64,000 bases of DNA from Gerris lacustris (taxonomy: Eukaryota > Arthropoda > Insecta > Hemiptera > Gerridae), in NCBI GenBank assembly GCA_951217055.1, contig OX578282.1, positions 42,150,329 through 42,214,328 of the forward strand, read 5' to 3'. Below the pieces are notes generated by a model. It searched no databases. It saw nothing but the letters and a program-made list of their open reading frames with translations, and was not told where the DNA came from. Below are positions 15,001-26,569 of the stretch, piece after piece (positions within the stretch are counted from its first letter, which is position 1; the number at the start of each line of letters is the position of its first letter). The position numbers and the translations under genes were made by a program.

Positions 15001-18000
15001 TGATTAACAACGTTACTTGTAAAACCTCTATTACCATGATTGTGTTTTTACAAACAAACAACTTGCTATGATGTATACATATAAAGGATTTATAATAAAA
15101 AGATTGTTTTTATAGATTAGTATTATTTTTTATAGTTTTTACAATAACACTACATTTCAAGCTTGCTCATTTGACTGTCAGTTACATGCTGTGTTTTCTA
15201 AATTAAAATTAAATTAGTTTGGATTGTATTCAAAAGCACATTGAAGTGTTTTTAATAATTTGGGTTATCAGTTTTTTTGAGGGAGCTCTTACGAATCAGA
15301 ATAAGACATGGTTGTTTAACCCTCCAGCATATGTAAAACCATATGGCAGTGGGACCTTATTATAACAATCTTCTGCACAATGAAAATCTCTTTATAACGA
15401 ATATTTATTTGTCCCCACAAATTCTACATATAAAAGTGTTTCTATAGAATGAAAATAATTTTTCTAAAACAAACAAAATTCATAGAAATAAGGATAATGA
15501 TATGACCCACAAACTCTCTGTGAATTAATATTGTCGGTGTTTTTGCATTCCTATATTTTCTTAGAAATATTTATAGGAGTTTCTTATTCTAGCACTCTAA
15601 TAATTTGGGTTATCAGTTTTTTTGAGGGAGCTCTTACGAATCAGAATAAGACATGGTTGTTTAACCCTCCAGCATATGTAAAACCATATGGCAGTGGGAC
15701 CTTATTATAACAATCTTCTGCACAATGAAAATCTCTTTATAACGAATATTTATTTGTCCCCACAAATTCTACATATAAAAGTGTTTCTATAGAATGAAAA
15801 TAATTTTTCTAAAACAAACAAAATTCATAGAAATAAGGATAATGATATGACCCACAAACTCTCTGTGAATTAATATTGTCGGTGTTTTTGCATTCCTACA
15901 TTTTCTTAGAAATATTTATAGGAGTTTCTTATTCTAGCACTCTAATAATTTTGTGTATTCTATCTCCTTTGGTTTAAGTGAAATCGCAATAATCTTTGTT
16001 CAGTATAGAGAAATCTTTAAACCTCTGTTTAGAATTCAATTCGTTGGTTTATAAAGCTCTTGAATTTTATTCAGCGTAATTTACTCACTGTAAAAATGTC
16101 TAATAGAAAATCATCACTTTCAGAAAAAAATAATCTATTCAAAGACATGATAAAGGAAATGAAGGACAAAGAAGAATTACGTAAATATAAAATCTCTCCG
16201 AGTTCAGTGTCTGCAATTTTGAATAACCGGGATTCAACATTTAAACTACATTTGAAACAAGTATGAAGACTGTGAAAATGTTACTGGACAAAAATCTCCC
16301 TCTGTCTGGGACACTAATGTTTTCACATAAAAAAAAAATAAATAAATAAATAAATAAATCTATATAACAAAATTTCTATTATGCAAATTTTATCTGCAAC
16401 CATTAATTTCGTTGTATGAAGGTCGACTGTATATTCTCCACAATATTTTCTGTTAATTTTTCTTATTTATAAATGTTTGCATTTGTGAATAGGTCGATAA
16501 AATGATCTATTACATGAGATCTAAACAGTGTGAAGAAAGTTAAATAATTGTTTAGTTAAAAAATTCTCTTACTATACCCAACCACTTAGACTTTAATGAA
16601 ATTATTTGTTGCCTTCTTTAGCTGTGTTATGTTAAGTTAAACAATTTGTTAAACATTTATTTGTTTGATAATGTAAATCATGAATTTTGCTTGCTAATGT
16701 ACTCTAAGTACTCATTTTATCTATTTAAAATTTAAATTTGTAATTATGTTTGTTTTTTAATTTTTGCAGGTCAAATATGGAACTGGAACAGGTTCAAGTT
16801 CTCCTGCAGCTAGTACAAGCAGTTCTAATATAAGTCAAACAGCTGCTGTTCAGAACCAAGCTAAAAAGAAGGAAATAGTCAGTAAAGCTGTTGTAGGTGG
16901 ATTTACTCCTGCAGCTATGGCAACGGAACAAGTACCTGGATTTAGTAATCCTTCAGCCGCAGCTAAAATATGTAAGCAACTTTCAATACTACTTGGGGTT
17001 AAAACTTTTATTGAAACAGGTGACAAGTTACACATTTTGCACTCCTTATCTCACTTACTCTTCACTCATCATTAGGGTTAAGAATTATATGCTCTAAAAA
17101 GCCTAAATATATTCTCTCTGCATGCCCGAAATATTCTTTTATATTCTCTATCAATTATTTAGGCTAACAGGGGGGGGGGGGGGATAATTATTATGCATAA
17201 ATTAAACTAGTATACTATAATTAAATTTATTAATTATCTTTTCAAGATTGTCTGTGGTCTATTTCAAGCAATTTTTTGATAGGATATTTTAATTTTGAAA
17301 ATGACCTTTCCACATCGGCAGAAACAATTGGCATACACTTCAATATAGAGCAGTCTTTAATATTTGATACTGTGTCTTGCCTTTCATTATTTTAAATATA
17401 TTAACTTTTTGTTCCAATCTGGATTACTATTTAAAACAGCATCATGTTTTTTTCTGGCTTGCTCTCCTTTTGGCCTGGCCCCTCCATTGCAGCTTTATAG
17501 AGCTACAGGATAACTTTAGCAGCTGAACTCAACGAAAAACCTTGCACCTCCAATTCTTCTATCACCTTTGGCAACTTAAAAAAATAAACTCGGATAAAAT
17601 TTAGCTGCGACCAAGTTGGAACGTTTTCCAGTGCCTGCTTCGCTTTTTTAATTGCCATGATATCCTCTTCGTCGAATTCTTCTAATAGAACTTTCACTTT
17701 TTCTCCATGTTCGGCGTTATAAAATCCGCCGCTGTTTTCCCAGTTCCCCGTGTAGTTAAGATAGGGTCTGGAGGAAGAGGTCCCTGACAGCATCTCCTTG
17801 AACACGGACACTCGATTTGGAGCTTTAATAAAACAAAATGTTACCCACTGAAATTAAGTCATTTACAGCTGGTGAAAATTTCATACTTCCTCAGCAACTC
17901 GATGAACAGCATGGGGCAAGCAGGTTATAAGGACCATTTTAGGATACAACACTTTTAAACACTCCCCCGCTTTCAATATGTATATAGCACTGTCAGTCAC

Positions 18001-19155
18001 AAAAACCCACATTCTATCTTATACACTATATGGTTTCCTTGCCACAGTATGGATTGGGTCTCCTGCACCAACTGAGCTATTGTGGTGTTGTTGGGTTTTT
18101 CACTTCTTTACATAATATTAGATGACCCTTGCCAGCTTTATCGAGGAACAGCTTGCCAACTATTACGTTAACCATAAAGCGGCAGCACGTGTCTCATCGA
18201 CAGACATCCAGGTGAATCTCCAATGTCGGCAATATAACAAACACTTTGTCTCTAAAGGAGGAATTAATCCTTAAACCACTCAATATTACTACGAATGTGC
18301 CCATGATTATCCTCTAAGTTACTTATGACTTATAAAAGGGTCATTGGCAATGAACCCGACATAACACTACCTGCGTCTTTCCCCAGATTATTTGCTATAC
18401 ACGCAGCTTTAAACTTGTTTTTTTTACCTTAGAATTTCTTTATCACTAAAATATTCCATAATATTCTCAAACGTGCAAAATACTTTTTTATGTCCTTACA
18501 ACTTTTGAAGGGGAGGGGCAGAGCCCCAAAATACGAAAATTAGGCATTTCATTGTTATTAAAGCTAAGGAAAAAAATATGCTTTTTAAAACTATAAAAAT
18601 CTACAATATTAAGAAGCAATATACCTTTGAAGCTATGGAGCTATACTCATAGAGGTAAGTCATACTAATTTCATAGGTAGTAAGTCTGACTAATTTTAAT
18701 ATTTTGTCAGAACTTATTGTTCTGTTGTCATATATTATTATAATAAATCAGTCACCTCCATTCTAGAAAAAAGCTATGAAAAGTACAAAAACGGCAAGCT
18801 TTCGTTTGCTCAAGGTAAAATTTTGGAAGACCAGCAACTTTTTTTGCTCGTCCAGTTGGATGATTGATGTTTTGGTGTTGGGTATTTTTAGTTATCAATG
18901 TCCAAGCCAAGACCTACTTGAAATCAATCTGGCTTTGATTCTTGTTATTAAGGATGATTCCTTAACTTGAATATAGTTATGTCACATGTGTATATAAATC
19001 ACATTTGTGTATGCAAATACAGCTAAAACCAATGAGGGCTTAGAGAAGAAACTTAATATGTTATTATGCTTTGTTACATTACAGTAAAGAAAAAGAAAGC
19101 TCCATTGATGGCTAAAGCCCTTCAATTAATCAAAGGAAACCGATTCAAGAGGTGA
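5933..19155 (+). CDS. EloA: Elongin A (transcription elongation factor B polypeptide 3), 8 coding exons
   Basis: Joined exons 5933-6010, 7118-8612, 9811-10055, 11434-11615, 12600-12894, 13562-13708, 16770-16971 and 19085-19155 give a continuous frame of 904 residues. Elongin A stimulates RNA polymerase II elongation in the nucleus and, with Elongin B/C and Cul5, acts as a ubiquitin-ligase substrate receptor. Residues 1-80 are a TFIIS N-terminal (domain I) helical bundle. Residues 85-98 are acidic, and about 100-490 form a long Lys/Ser/Asp/Glu-rich disordered tract. The BC-box is SLYTFCIQVL at residues 684-693, fitting S/T-L-x3-C-x3-L, followed by the Elongin A family core (GGVPYEILKPLL, DTDDLWKFHC, KGPKRQAKLAYV). 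The C-terminus APLMAKALQLIKGNRFKR is typical of the family. The start at 5933 has a good context (cacaATGTC) and begins the TFIIS domain directly. Introns 6 and 7 are full of mobile-element relics. The gene converges on the minus-strand gene at 28-42 kb. Confidence 0.96.
7118..8612 (+). CDS. EloA: Elongin A exon 2 (rest of TFIIS N-domain and charged Lys/Ser-rich tract)
   Basis: The acceptor is gttacag before MLRCLKRLYVMPIKVEHLQQ, the conserved second half of the TFIIS N-domain. The 1495-bp exon then encodes the low-complexity tract, including three near-identical repeats of the form SEK-KESSKSEHKSS near 7630-7770. The open frame starts further upstream at 7049, but exon 1 homology and the acceptor place the true exon edge at 7118. 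The donor is gtaatt at 8613, with a split Gly codon. Confidence 0.93.
9145..9670. repeat. Dispersed repeat copy A in Elongin A intron 2
   Basis: Pieces at 9150-9225 (gttggccaatttatg, aataaagccactaga) and 9585-9660 (tttgtttgcctagttggcc) match, in the same order, a compact copy at 12330-12470. The two copies lie in different introns of Elongin A and look like one interspersed element, broken by extra sequence here. Confidence 0.5.
9811..10055 (+). CDS. EloA: Elongin A exon 3
   Basis: The exon resumes the split Gly codon as GASFADALMGFDKPS, matching the conserved SFADAL-type motif that precedes a Lys-rich cluster in the family, then a Ser-rich stretch. An alternative acceptor at 9717/9718 also keeps frame but would add an unlikely hydrophobic insert of about 31 residues. 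The exon ends in phase 0 at gtaatc. Intron 2 (8613-9810) carries a T run at 9046-9073 and a dispersed repeat. Confidence 0.8.
11434..11615 (+). CDS. EloA: Elongin A exon 4
   Basis: The acceptor ttctttag precedes APAALLMKPVKLEPLSLDIS, and the exon ends near MSEEQMFNIMTSKNQ with an Arg codon split across the intron. The closing EEQ-F--I--SKNQRTKVYSG block spanning exons 4-5 is characteristic of Elongin A. Confidence 0.93.
12325..12475. repeat. Dispersed repeat copy B in Elongin A intron 4
   Basis: Carries the words gattggccaacc, aataaagccactaga, gggaggggtgggg and tttgtttgcctagatggcc, matching the broken copy in intron 2. No terminal repeats or coding capacity are visible. Confidence 0.5.
12600..12894 (+). 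CDS. EloA: Elongin A exon 5 (BC-box and Elongin A core domain)
   Basis: The exon runs from the split Arg codon through TKVYSGYKYGQIMAVPSLYT to a final REVYL. It contains the Elongin C-binding BC-box SLYTFCIQVL, immediately followed by the VPYEILKPLL cullin-box-like helix and the DTDDLWKFHCKKTFP block. The donor is gtaagt. It is the most conserved exon of the gene. Confidence 0.96.
13562..13708 (+). CDS. EloA: Elongin A exon 6
   Basis: The exon encodes 49 residues, RCMDERELKLKKLTANITEN then MATKGPKRQAKLAYVDSVVK and PPRNVARQQ, matching the basic helix and KGRQAKMAFV-type block of animal Elongin A. Both edges are in phase 0. The open frame runs past the donor gtgaaa, but homology continues in exon 7. 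Confidence 0.94.
13853..14923. mobile_element. Long-terminal-inverted-repeat element in Elongin A intron 6
   Basis: The left end (ACATTATGGTATTATTAGGT and following) is matched by the reverse complement of the right end for roughly 300-500 bp. It covers the gtaactgagtaaataaa, cagtgtattgtctgaccaca and aggtttaagaggtggagggg blocks. TA flanks both ends (13851-13852 and 14924-14925). The left arm has extra sequence absent from the right, including an internal palindrome. There is no transposase, so this is a non-autonomous foldback-type element. Confidence 0.8.
13971..14122. repeat. 152-bp palindrome inside the left arm of the long-TIR element
   Basis: agtaatttttcaat...cacaaacatataaatg on the left is matched by its reverse complement on the right, with arms of about 67 bp and a short loop containing gtcgaaacgt. 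The other arm of the host element lacks it, so it arrived after the host element formed. Confidence 0.7.
15253..15942. repeat. 345-bp tandem duplication, two nearly identical copies
   Basis: Copy 1 is 15253-15597 and copy 2 is 15598-15942. Reading them side by side I find one difference (ctatatttt versus ctacatttt near the end). The unit contains the left end of a pogo-like element (CAGTGGGACC at 15347 and 15692), so the element now has two left ends. The near identity marks the duplication as recent, or as an assembly artefact. Confidence 0.9.
15347..16429 (+). mobile_element. Degenerate pogo/Tigger-like element
   Basis: The left end CAGTGGGACCTTATTATAAC and the right end (reverse complement CAGTCGACCTTCATACAACG) are diverged inverted repeats of the pogo/Tigger type. 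The right end is followed by TA (16430-16431); the left flank has lost TA. Inside lies a remnant of the transposase DNA-binding domain. The element sits in Elongin A intron 6 in sense orientation. Confidence 0.65.
16096..16266 (+). pseudogene. Pogo-type transposase N-terminal fragment
   Basis: The 56-residue frame starts MSNRKSSLSEKNNLFKDMIK and ends with YKISPSSVSAILNNRDSTFK and a few more residues. A basic start, a Leu/Lys helix and a VSxSTVSxILKN-like recognition helix are what the CENP-B/pogo helix-turn-helix domain looks like. No DDE catalytic domain follows before the right terminal repeat, so the protein is truncated. Weakly similar to the family by eye, but the flanking terminal repeats support it. 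Confidence 0.55.
16770..16971 (+). CDS. EloA: Elongin A exon 7
   Basis: The acceptor tttttgcag is followed by VKYGTGTGSSSPAASTSSSN and an Ala/Ser-rich linker. It ends in phase 1 at gtaagc. Intron 6 (13709-16769) separates it from exon 6 and holds the long-inverted-repeat element and the pogo-like relic. Confidence 0.92.
17240..18360 (-). pseudogene. Decayed hAT-superfamily transposase
   Basis: On the minus strand, pieces in shifting frames read as parts of an hAT transposase: KVLYPKMVLITCLPHA-like near 17.9 kb, a 102-residue open stretch at 17503-17811 (SGGFYNAEHGEKVKVLLEEF), and MPIVSADVERSFSKLKYPIK near 17.3 kb. The last matches the hAT C-terminal dimerisation signature (ADVERSFS). Stops and frameshifts separate the blocks. 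It lies antisense in Elongin A intron 7. I saw no clear terminal repeats or 8-bp duplication. Confidence 0.65.
19085..19155 (+). CDS. EloA: Elongin A exon 8 (C-terminus and stop)
   Basis: The acceptor ttacag is followed by a split Leu codon, then KKKKAPLMAKALQLIKGNRF KR and TGA. The motif APLMAKxLxxIKxNRFKR is the conserved end of insect and vertebrate Elongin A, which fixes the stop of the gene. Confidence 0.95.
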
Positions 19156-19515
19156 AGCAGCCGATGTGCCATCGTTTCTGATTCTTTACTAATTACCCTG
19201 ATTCTTCTAGATCCACGAAACAGTTATCACTGAGACCTTTCCCTCCCTTTCTAAGGATGATCATCACAGTCTTCCCCACCTCCAATCCTCCTCTCCCTTC
19301 TTTCTTTCTCTATACTTCATCCCTAATTGATCTCTTGTTTGTTTGACAGTAAGCCTAATTTGATGGCTTTTTATATTTAAAACTGCCAATCAAATAAAAA
19401 TTGGAGCCAATTGCCTGAAAAAAGTAATTGAATGTATAATTAAAGTTTTTTTAATGGAGATTTTTGCCTTAACAATGCTTATTGTAAATAGGTGCAGAGA
19501 AAGTGAATAATTTTT

Positions 19516-19521
19516 AATAAA
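19516..19521 (+). terminator. EloA: Possible Elongin A polyadenylation signal
   Basis: AATAAA lies about 360 bases after the Elongin A stop, inside aataaaataaaag. Another AATAAA-containing stretch occurs near 19.4 kb. In such AT-rich DNA the hexamer alone is weak evidence. Confidence 0.35.
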
Positions 19522-20831
19522 ATAAAAGAAATAATTTAATAGATTTTGCTGTTACCAAGGTGCAATTACATCTCACAACTCTAAGAATGTTTAATACTTG
19601 TAGGTCTTTAAAAACAATGATCTTCTGTTAAATTTGTATTATTTTATTTTACAAATTATGACTAAAAATATTGTATCAGATTATTATTACCTATAAACAA
19701 ACTTGTAAATGGGGGTCATCTTTGATAAGGATTTTAAGAAACTGTCTCTCTTAGTAAAATAATATTTGTTTATTTATCAAACTAGCCTCTGACTTTCATA
19801 AGGCCATTATTAGTGCCTAATATGGAAGAACAAGACTTTTAATAATCAATAAATTAGACAAAGGTGATTTAACAGACTAGATACCTTAGTTAGGTCTAAT
19901 ATTGGTCTCTAACATAATGTAGTCTCACCTTACTCTAATTCATTTATCGTTGAAGCTCTATTTCTTTCCCTGTAGGCATTAATGATGGTCTTATAAAATC
20001 TGAAAGCTACTTTTGATGTATAATAAAAGAGAATGTTTCTTCAAATCTCTTAAAATATTATTAGGTGTTCTTTACAGCTCAAAATTGGGAGCTTGATAAA
20101 TACATATAAAGCTTGATAAAATACATATGGGAATAATATGTGTAATAAACTCAAATCGCTAACTTATTGAGTATACTGTCTACAAATATGTTTTATTGAT
20201 TTTATTAAAGAATTTAACATAGATAAATTCAAATTGTTCTATACCAATGTCACTGATGATGTGAATTCCACAATATTTCACAACAAACCTAGCTTAAAAG
20301 GTTTAGATGTATTCATGCTTTTATTAAAAAGGTAAAAGAGATTAATTAAAAAAAAAAATAATATATATATATTATATCATTAAATGCCAGAGACGTGATA
20401 ATTTGTGTTTTTTTTTTTTTTTTTTTTTTTTTTGTTTTTTTTTTTGTTTTAATACTTAAATGCGTAAATATAATTTTTTAAATATTGACTTAAGGTGATT
20501 CTTTTAATTTCTACATGTAGTGGAGTGCTTTTTTCCATCTTCTTTTTAAATACTCAATAAGTAATGCATGATCTTTTTTAGAATTTGCTAAGGTATATTT
20601 ATTATTGTGTAAATTTTTTTTTTAGGAATATAAGTTCAGTATAATATTATACACTGATGTTATTCCATACCAAGAAATACCTATTAGGTATGATAAAATG
20701 TAAATATACTAAAGAAATAAAAATGTATAAAATACCTAAACTTCTTCAATTGTTTTTGGCATTTAATGAGTTATGCTTTAAAAAAAAGATCACTCAACTT
20801 GTTTAAATATAAGAGGCTTAAAGATGTCTAA

Positions 20832-21237
20832 AGCAGCCCCTACACGATCAAGCCGCTTGATCAAAACATCGCGTCAAGCTGATTGGCACTAGCTTCAAGC
20901 CACCTTGGGGTGCATCAAGCATCCCATCAATCTTTTCATCAACACTCATTTGTAGCTGAGTTTTCGACTAGTGAACAGCTCCTGGACTGTAATAAATCAG
21001 TATTGTGTAGATACCATGGTTTCGAATCAGGATTTTAGCAGGTGATTGACGGAATGCTTGATCAAAATTGCTCTAGACTATCAAGCCCTCTGTCAAGCCG
21101 CTTGACTCATTCAAACTTTCCATCAATCTCTGTCAAGGCTTGACTCAAGCATCAAACGGGTTCCTAGACTATCAATCATGCTTGACACCATTGCTTGAGG
21201 CGATGTTTTGATCATGGCTTGATCTTGTAGGGCTGCT
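20832..21237. mobile_element. 406-bp MITE, PIF/Harbinger-like, TAA target duplication
   Basis: Ends AGCAGCCCCTACACGATCAA and (reverse complement) AGCAGCCCTACAAGATCAAG form inverted repeats of about 40 bp that run on to gatcaaaacatcgc. TAA flanks both ends (20829-20831 and 21238-21240), as expected for PIF/Harbinger TWA targets. The interior is full of 'tcaagc' and 'catcaa' words in both orientations. No protein is encoded. Confidence 0.8.
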
Positions 21238-22707
21238 TAATTCACCTCCTCTTACCTGTGGAATCTTTAAAATTTTAAAATTCTCACTGCATAGACATTT
21301 GCATTTTAATAAGTGGTAAATATACATAACTAAACTAATGCCCAAACACTGATATATCGGATTGTGGTTAATCTTTGAGATATAAGATATGTTTTCAATG
21401 TTCAATAGGTAAAGTGGTCTAACATCAGTCCTGCAATAGCCTAATGTTGTACTAATAGGGGCGGACAAAAAATAAATAAATTTAAAAAAAAAAACGCTAT
21501 TTATCTATTCCATCGTATTATTATTTTTTCTACAATTTTTCTTTTTTCTTTTTGTTGACTTAGTTCCTAACATAAAATAACAGAAAATAGGCTGGTAACT
21601 GGTGCCTCTTGACCAATTTATATTAAATGAAAAAATAAATAATAGTGATAATATGAACAATTTTATAATCTACTAGGTCTTGTCAACATATTAAATTCTA
21701 AATTAAATTTATATGAACACTGTAGATATATTTTATATTGTTTTAGGTTGTAACATTTAACTGCAATATTTTAAATGACCCAATTTTAAACTTCTAATAT
21801 TTATCAAATTCTAAAAAATGAAATAATATTTTCATAATTTTATAACCAAGTTCCAGTTTTTAAAACCTACTATATAATAGTATATTTCAACAGCAGTTAG
21901 ATCGATATTAGAATACAATTCAAAGAACCTAGTATTTATTTAGTAAGCAAATTATTCTATAATATTTATCAATATTTAGTATCGTTATTTGTAAATAAAT
22001 ATTTCTTATCTAACGATGAGCAATAATTCTCCATAATTTTGTTTATTTAACACCCATTTAGTCAAATATATCCGCTGTTAATATAACAAGATTACAAATT
22101 TATTATATTGTTAAATTTTTGTAAAATAAATACAATATCATAATATTTCTTATTATGGGGGTTTAAATCAAAGGGTGCTGTTTAATGTAATTTAGAGAAA
22201 AAAAAAAAAAAATGAAAAAGCTTCTAAAATTATTTGAAAAATGTAGGGCTGTTTAAATAAACAAATTTTACAAAATGTAATTTTGGTTATAATTTAATGC
22301 ATTATAACTGATGTTTTTAAAATGTAGTTTTTTTTTTGTTTAAAAAGAAACAGGATAAATTTTATCTTATATTGTAACAATACTACAATAGGTTGTATGT
22401 AAAAAATATACAATTTTTAGCTTGAGGTGCAACTGTAACAACAATAAAAAATTATAACTACCCCTAAAACCTCTTTTCCAATCTTTTTTTTTAGATTGGG
22501 CACCGGAAATATCTTTTATCTACGATTGATACGAAATATAAACATTGTATCTCTGTTTAGATGCGTATAAATTGATTCTTTACGTACTTGAATTCATTGC
22601 GCATGCGCATCTCATAGTTCTGAAGAATTCCTCTTCTTTACCACCCTAGGGCGTAATGTACTATTATGCACTATACCCCTTGTTTTGTCAGGCATATCAT
22701 TGCTGGC

Positions 22708-22937
22708 ACTTCTTTAGATTGTTACTCCCCTTATATAAAAAAACAGAGGGGAGTAACAGTCTAAAGAAGGTGTACGGAATCTTCTGGTTTAGACTGTTAC
22801 TCCCCTTATAAAAACAGAAGAGTGATATTCCTTTGTCCTAAAGTACATTGGACTAAACGTACCTTTGTCTTAGTTGTTATTCAATCAAAGTTATTTATAT
22901 TCAAAGAAAACATAGGGGAGTAATAATCTAAAGAAGT
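22708..22937. mobile_element. MITE of the ACTTCTTTAG family, copy 1
   Basis: Begins ACTTCTTTAGATTGTTACTC and ends with its inverted copy (gtaataatctaaagaagt). The end sequence also recurs internally twice, around an inner hairpin. The middle contains tttgtcctaaagtacattgg, shared with the copies at 40.1 and 58.8 kb. It has no coding capacity. Confidence 0.75.
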
Positions 22938-24791
22938 ACCTCATTGCTCTTATTTTGAAAGTTTCGGAAGAGGCAAACAATTATTTACATGTTTCAAAGA
23001 TTATCTAATTGTAAAAACTCCAAGTAGTTAATCTGGGTACCTAATAAGTTTCAAGAATATGAAAAAAACGTCGAACTAAACTTGTCTTGTTGTCTTATAC
23101 TTTTTTGACATATGACCTTCTGTAGTATTAGCAACGATAATTATTCTTAGGGTTCTTACAGCCCAATTTTTATTTAGTGAAATTATTATTGTTATTATTT
23201 ATGTTACTATATCTTTGATTTGATGTAACGTGTCTTCTTAAATGAATTGACAAAAAATGAAAAACCTTTTTTTTTTAATTTCTAACTTTACAAAAAAAGT
23301 TTAATCTAATATGGCCAAAACCATTTTTAAAGACTATACCTAGTAGGATTTCAATTTTTCAATTAAAAGCCAGAAAATAGTCAAGAAAATAAAATTAAAC
23401 AATTGATTTTAAACCAAAATGGCCGTCTTCATTTCTGGTGCTAAGAGGCAATAGTAGTAGTTGAAACAGTGGTCTGGATTATTTGTTTTTAAAAGTTGAA
23501 ATCTTATTTAAACTTATTCACTCTTTTTCTAACTTCCTCTCATCTCACTGCAACTGAAGATGATACTTTTTAGTGGAGATTCTATACACAATTGAGTTAC
23601 TTTTTGATGCTACACCTGATTTATCTTTGTAGAATTTAAAGAAAATTAATTCTTCTCCCCATTGAATAGATTTTTTATTTTCAAAGCAGTTTATGGCCTC
23701 TCTAATGGAAGTTTATGGCCCCTACAAGTGTCTTTTATAATGGAAGAAGTTAAGATGTTTAATTTAATAAGGAGGGTCTACATTATGAGACCAACAAGCC
23801 TCAGGGATCTGAGTACCTGATGATTGCTTTGCATGTTCAAAGCTCAATTGAAACCAAATATCAAGATTTGCCTAAAAATAATTCAAATAGCAGATAGGGG
23901 AGATATATATTTTATACTGATGATGACAGAAAGTAGATGATTAATGAATTCACTCCCCTGTTCTGTTACAACCTACTGTTTTGTTAATAAGAACTTAACA
24001 TGGGTTTGTTCATGTCTTTATAGTTTTCAACTCTTGTACAGATAGTGACAATTTGCAGATTATGAATTAATCACAGTATTTGAAATAAATATTTTCCCAG
24101 GATTAGAAAAAGAGACTGCACCACTATGTGAACAGTCTAATGTAATCGAAAACCTAGGACATTTAGTACCACTGCAAGAAATATTCAGATCAAATATTGT
24201 CTTTGTATAGCAACATCCATCTTACTAATATACCTAAACTTTTTAATTACGTGACGTTATTAGCAGAAACATAAAAATATATAATCAGTTACAAATTAAA
24301 GTTTTAAAAAAATAAGATTTCTTTTATGGCTGAATTTAGTCTGGTGTTTTCTGAATGCTAAAAATAAACACCTCTTCAGGAAATAAAAAGCAAAACTCCA
24401 TATCTTACATCGCTCACCTATATCCATATAATATCAACTCTTCTTCCTCTAAATGTCATTAATGTAATTCTATTTTTTCCATAATCAGAACTAATATTTG
24501 GCCTTATAGAAGTCAAAAAATGTTTTGAAACTAAAATGTTAAAGATTTCTTCCATTGATTCGTGCTTCTGATTGAATTATACATAATATTTTACTGGCAA
24601 TATTGGTTCTCAATGTAAAATAAATTTTTGAACATTTAGCTGGACTATTTCCGCAAATTTTGTTTTTAAATTTTATTTGATTAATTCTTTGCTCCTACTT
24701 AGTGATTCCACGTATTTATCTTCATCAAAATATTTAGATTTATAATAAAAAAATCCTATTTTAAATTTTGTTTAATTTAATTAACATGGTC

Positions 24792-24828
<37 letters not shown>

Positions 24829-25008
24829 AAGCGTTTCTAGTCATGTTCTTATAAGATATTTTTTCTTTAAAGTTTGAAATTTAAACCATTTTTTTTTAAT
24901 TTAGGGATGGGTTATATAATAACTATTATGCTCCCTTTATTAAAAAAAAATCACTGAATAGCTAATACATTTCAGGCAAGTTAGTAATGCTATACATCTT
25001 AAGAATAT

Positions 25009-25013
<5 letters not shown>

Positions 25014-25093
<80 letters not shown>
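25014..25093. repeat. (AT)n microsatellite, about 80 bp
   Basis: Uninterrupted alternating AT for about 80 bases; length is probably polymorphic. Confidence 0.95.
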
Positions 25094-25096
<3 letters not shown>

Positions 25097-25641
25097 TAAA
25101 CAATAAAGAGAAATTTACATTAAACAGCCCTTCATTATTTTGATAGACTGTGTGATTTACGAACTGAATAATCTAGACTAAATTATATAAATAAACAATA
25201 ATAATAAAATTTATAGATTAATTAAACAAAAAAAATTAATAAATTTTACATCTCTGTAAGTTAAAATAAAATCTAATAGATTTATTACAGAATGGTTTCT
25301 TATTTATCAAATTGTATTTTTTATACATAAAAAAAACAAATATCTTATTATTTATCTTCCTTTTTTTAGACTGTTGATTTGTACATTTATCTTATATTTA
25401 TTGAATATTGCGATTTTTTCTTCGTTTTTATTTTAAGAATGATTATTGTGAAATTGATTTTTAAAATACAGTTGTTATTACCAGATCTTTTTATTTTATT
25501 TTTTTTCCTTTTAATGCAATTATGTAACTTAACTTCTCTTAAATTCTGAATGGATGCTGTAGTTCCCTCTTCATTTTTGTGAAAGATTCAAATATTTTTT
25601 AAAATGTCTAGCACTGCACCTTTATTAAGAATAAAGTCTTT

Positions 25642-25891
25642 CCACTAAAGTAACTTTATTATACAAAGCTGGCTTGCAACCACTAGTGGCTAACTTCAGT
25701 GCCAGTGAGTCGTGTCGAAATGAGTCAGAGAAAGTACTCTGTCTCAGCTCTTACATAGCGTTGGAGTTGAGAGGTTGGAATCTAAATGATCTGTTAGATT
25801 CCTTTCTCTGATTCCTGACTCCTCACTGACACTGAAGATGACCACTTTTGGTTGAAAGCCGGCTTGGTAAGTAATAAAGTTACTTTGGTGG
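25642..25891. mobile_element. 250-bp inverted-repeat element
   Basis: The left end ccactaaagtaactttatta is matched by the reverse complement of the right end (ccaccaaagtaactttatta), and similarity continues through the ctggcttgcaacca/ccggctttcaacca block, about 45 bp in all. It is non-coding. No clear target duplication was found. Confidence 0.7.
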
Positions 25892-26164
25892 AGACGTGTT
25901 CTTTTATTTCTAATCAAGTGACTGCTGCTCATCTAGAAAAAAGCTACATCTTTCCTTGTATTAGCTGTACCTTCTTATTAAGCTTTCTTTTCAACAGGGA
26001 ATAATTCTGGGGTCTTCGAGAAAAACCACTATACCATCTCCTTAATCGTTTGACTTAATTAGTCTGAATTGGAAAAAAATTGGATTATTTTTAATTTTAT
26101 ACATTTAAGAAACCGGCCTTAACTTTTTTTCTGTCTGTATGTATGCATGTCTGTTACCACAGGT

Positions 26165-26400
26165 CCGACTTTATAGGTGTAAAACTAGCTCAACAAATTT
26201 TGTTAGGGTTTTGTAGATCCTTCTCAAAACCCTTATGCCGAGGGTAATATGTCTGTCCATCCGTCCTCTTTGGTTCCTATCTCCCAAACCGTTTAAGCTA
26301 AAAAGTTGAAATTTGAAATACTGGCGTAACTTTGACCCACACATGGGGAAAATATAGAGAACATTTAAGCATTTAAACATTTAATATGCGCATGCGCAGT
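26165..26400. repeat. Dispersed repeat with gtctgtcc and gaaattt words, copy 1
   Basis: Contains tcaaaacccttatgccgagg, tctgtccatccgtcc and ctcccaaaccgtttaagcta followed by gttgaaatttgaaat. The copy at 27.19-27.42 kb has the same order of words (gaaacccttatgcttttgg, gtctgtccgtcgc, atctcccgaccaactgaagc, tcgaaatttgg). The pattern resembles an interspersed repeat type common in arthropods. Confidence 0.55.
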
Positions 26401-26569
26401 TTTCAAAAATGTGGTAACAAATATTTTTAATTTTCGAGTGAGTTATTAAATGAAAGCTGCTGATGTGTAGGTTACAAATACATATACGATATGTTTTTTT
26501 TAAATTTTGCATTTGTTATTGGTTTAATGAATTAAAATATACCCAAAAAATCCCCCCCCCCAACCACCC

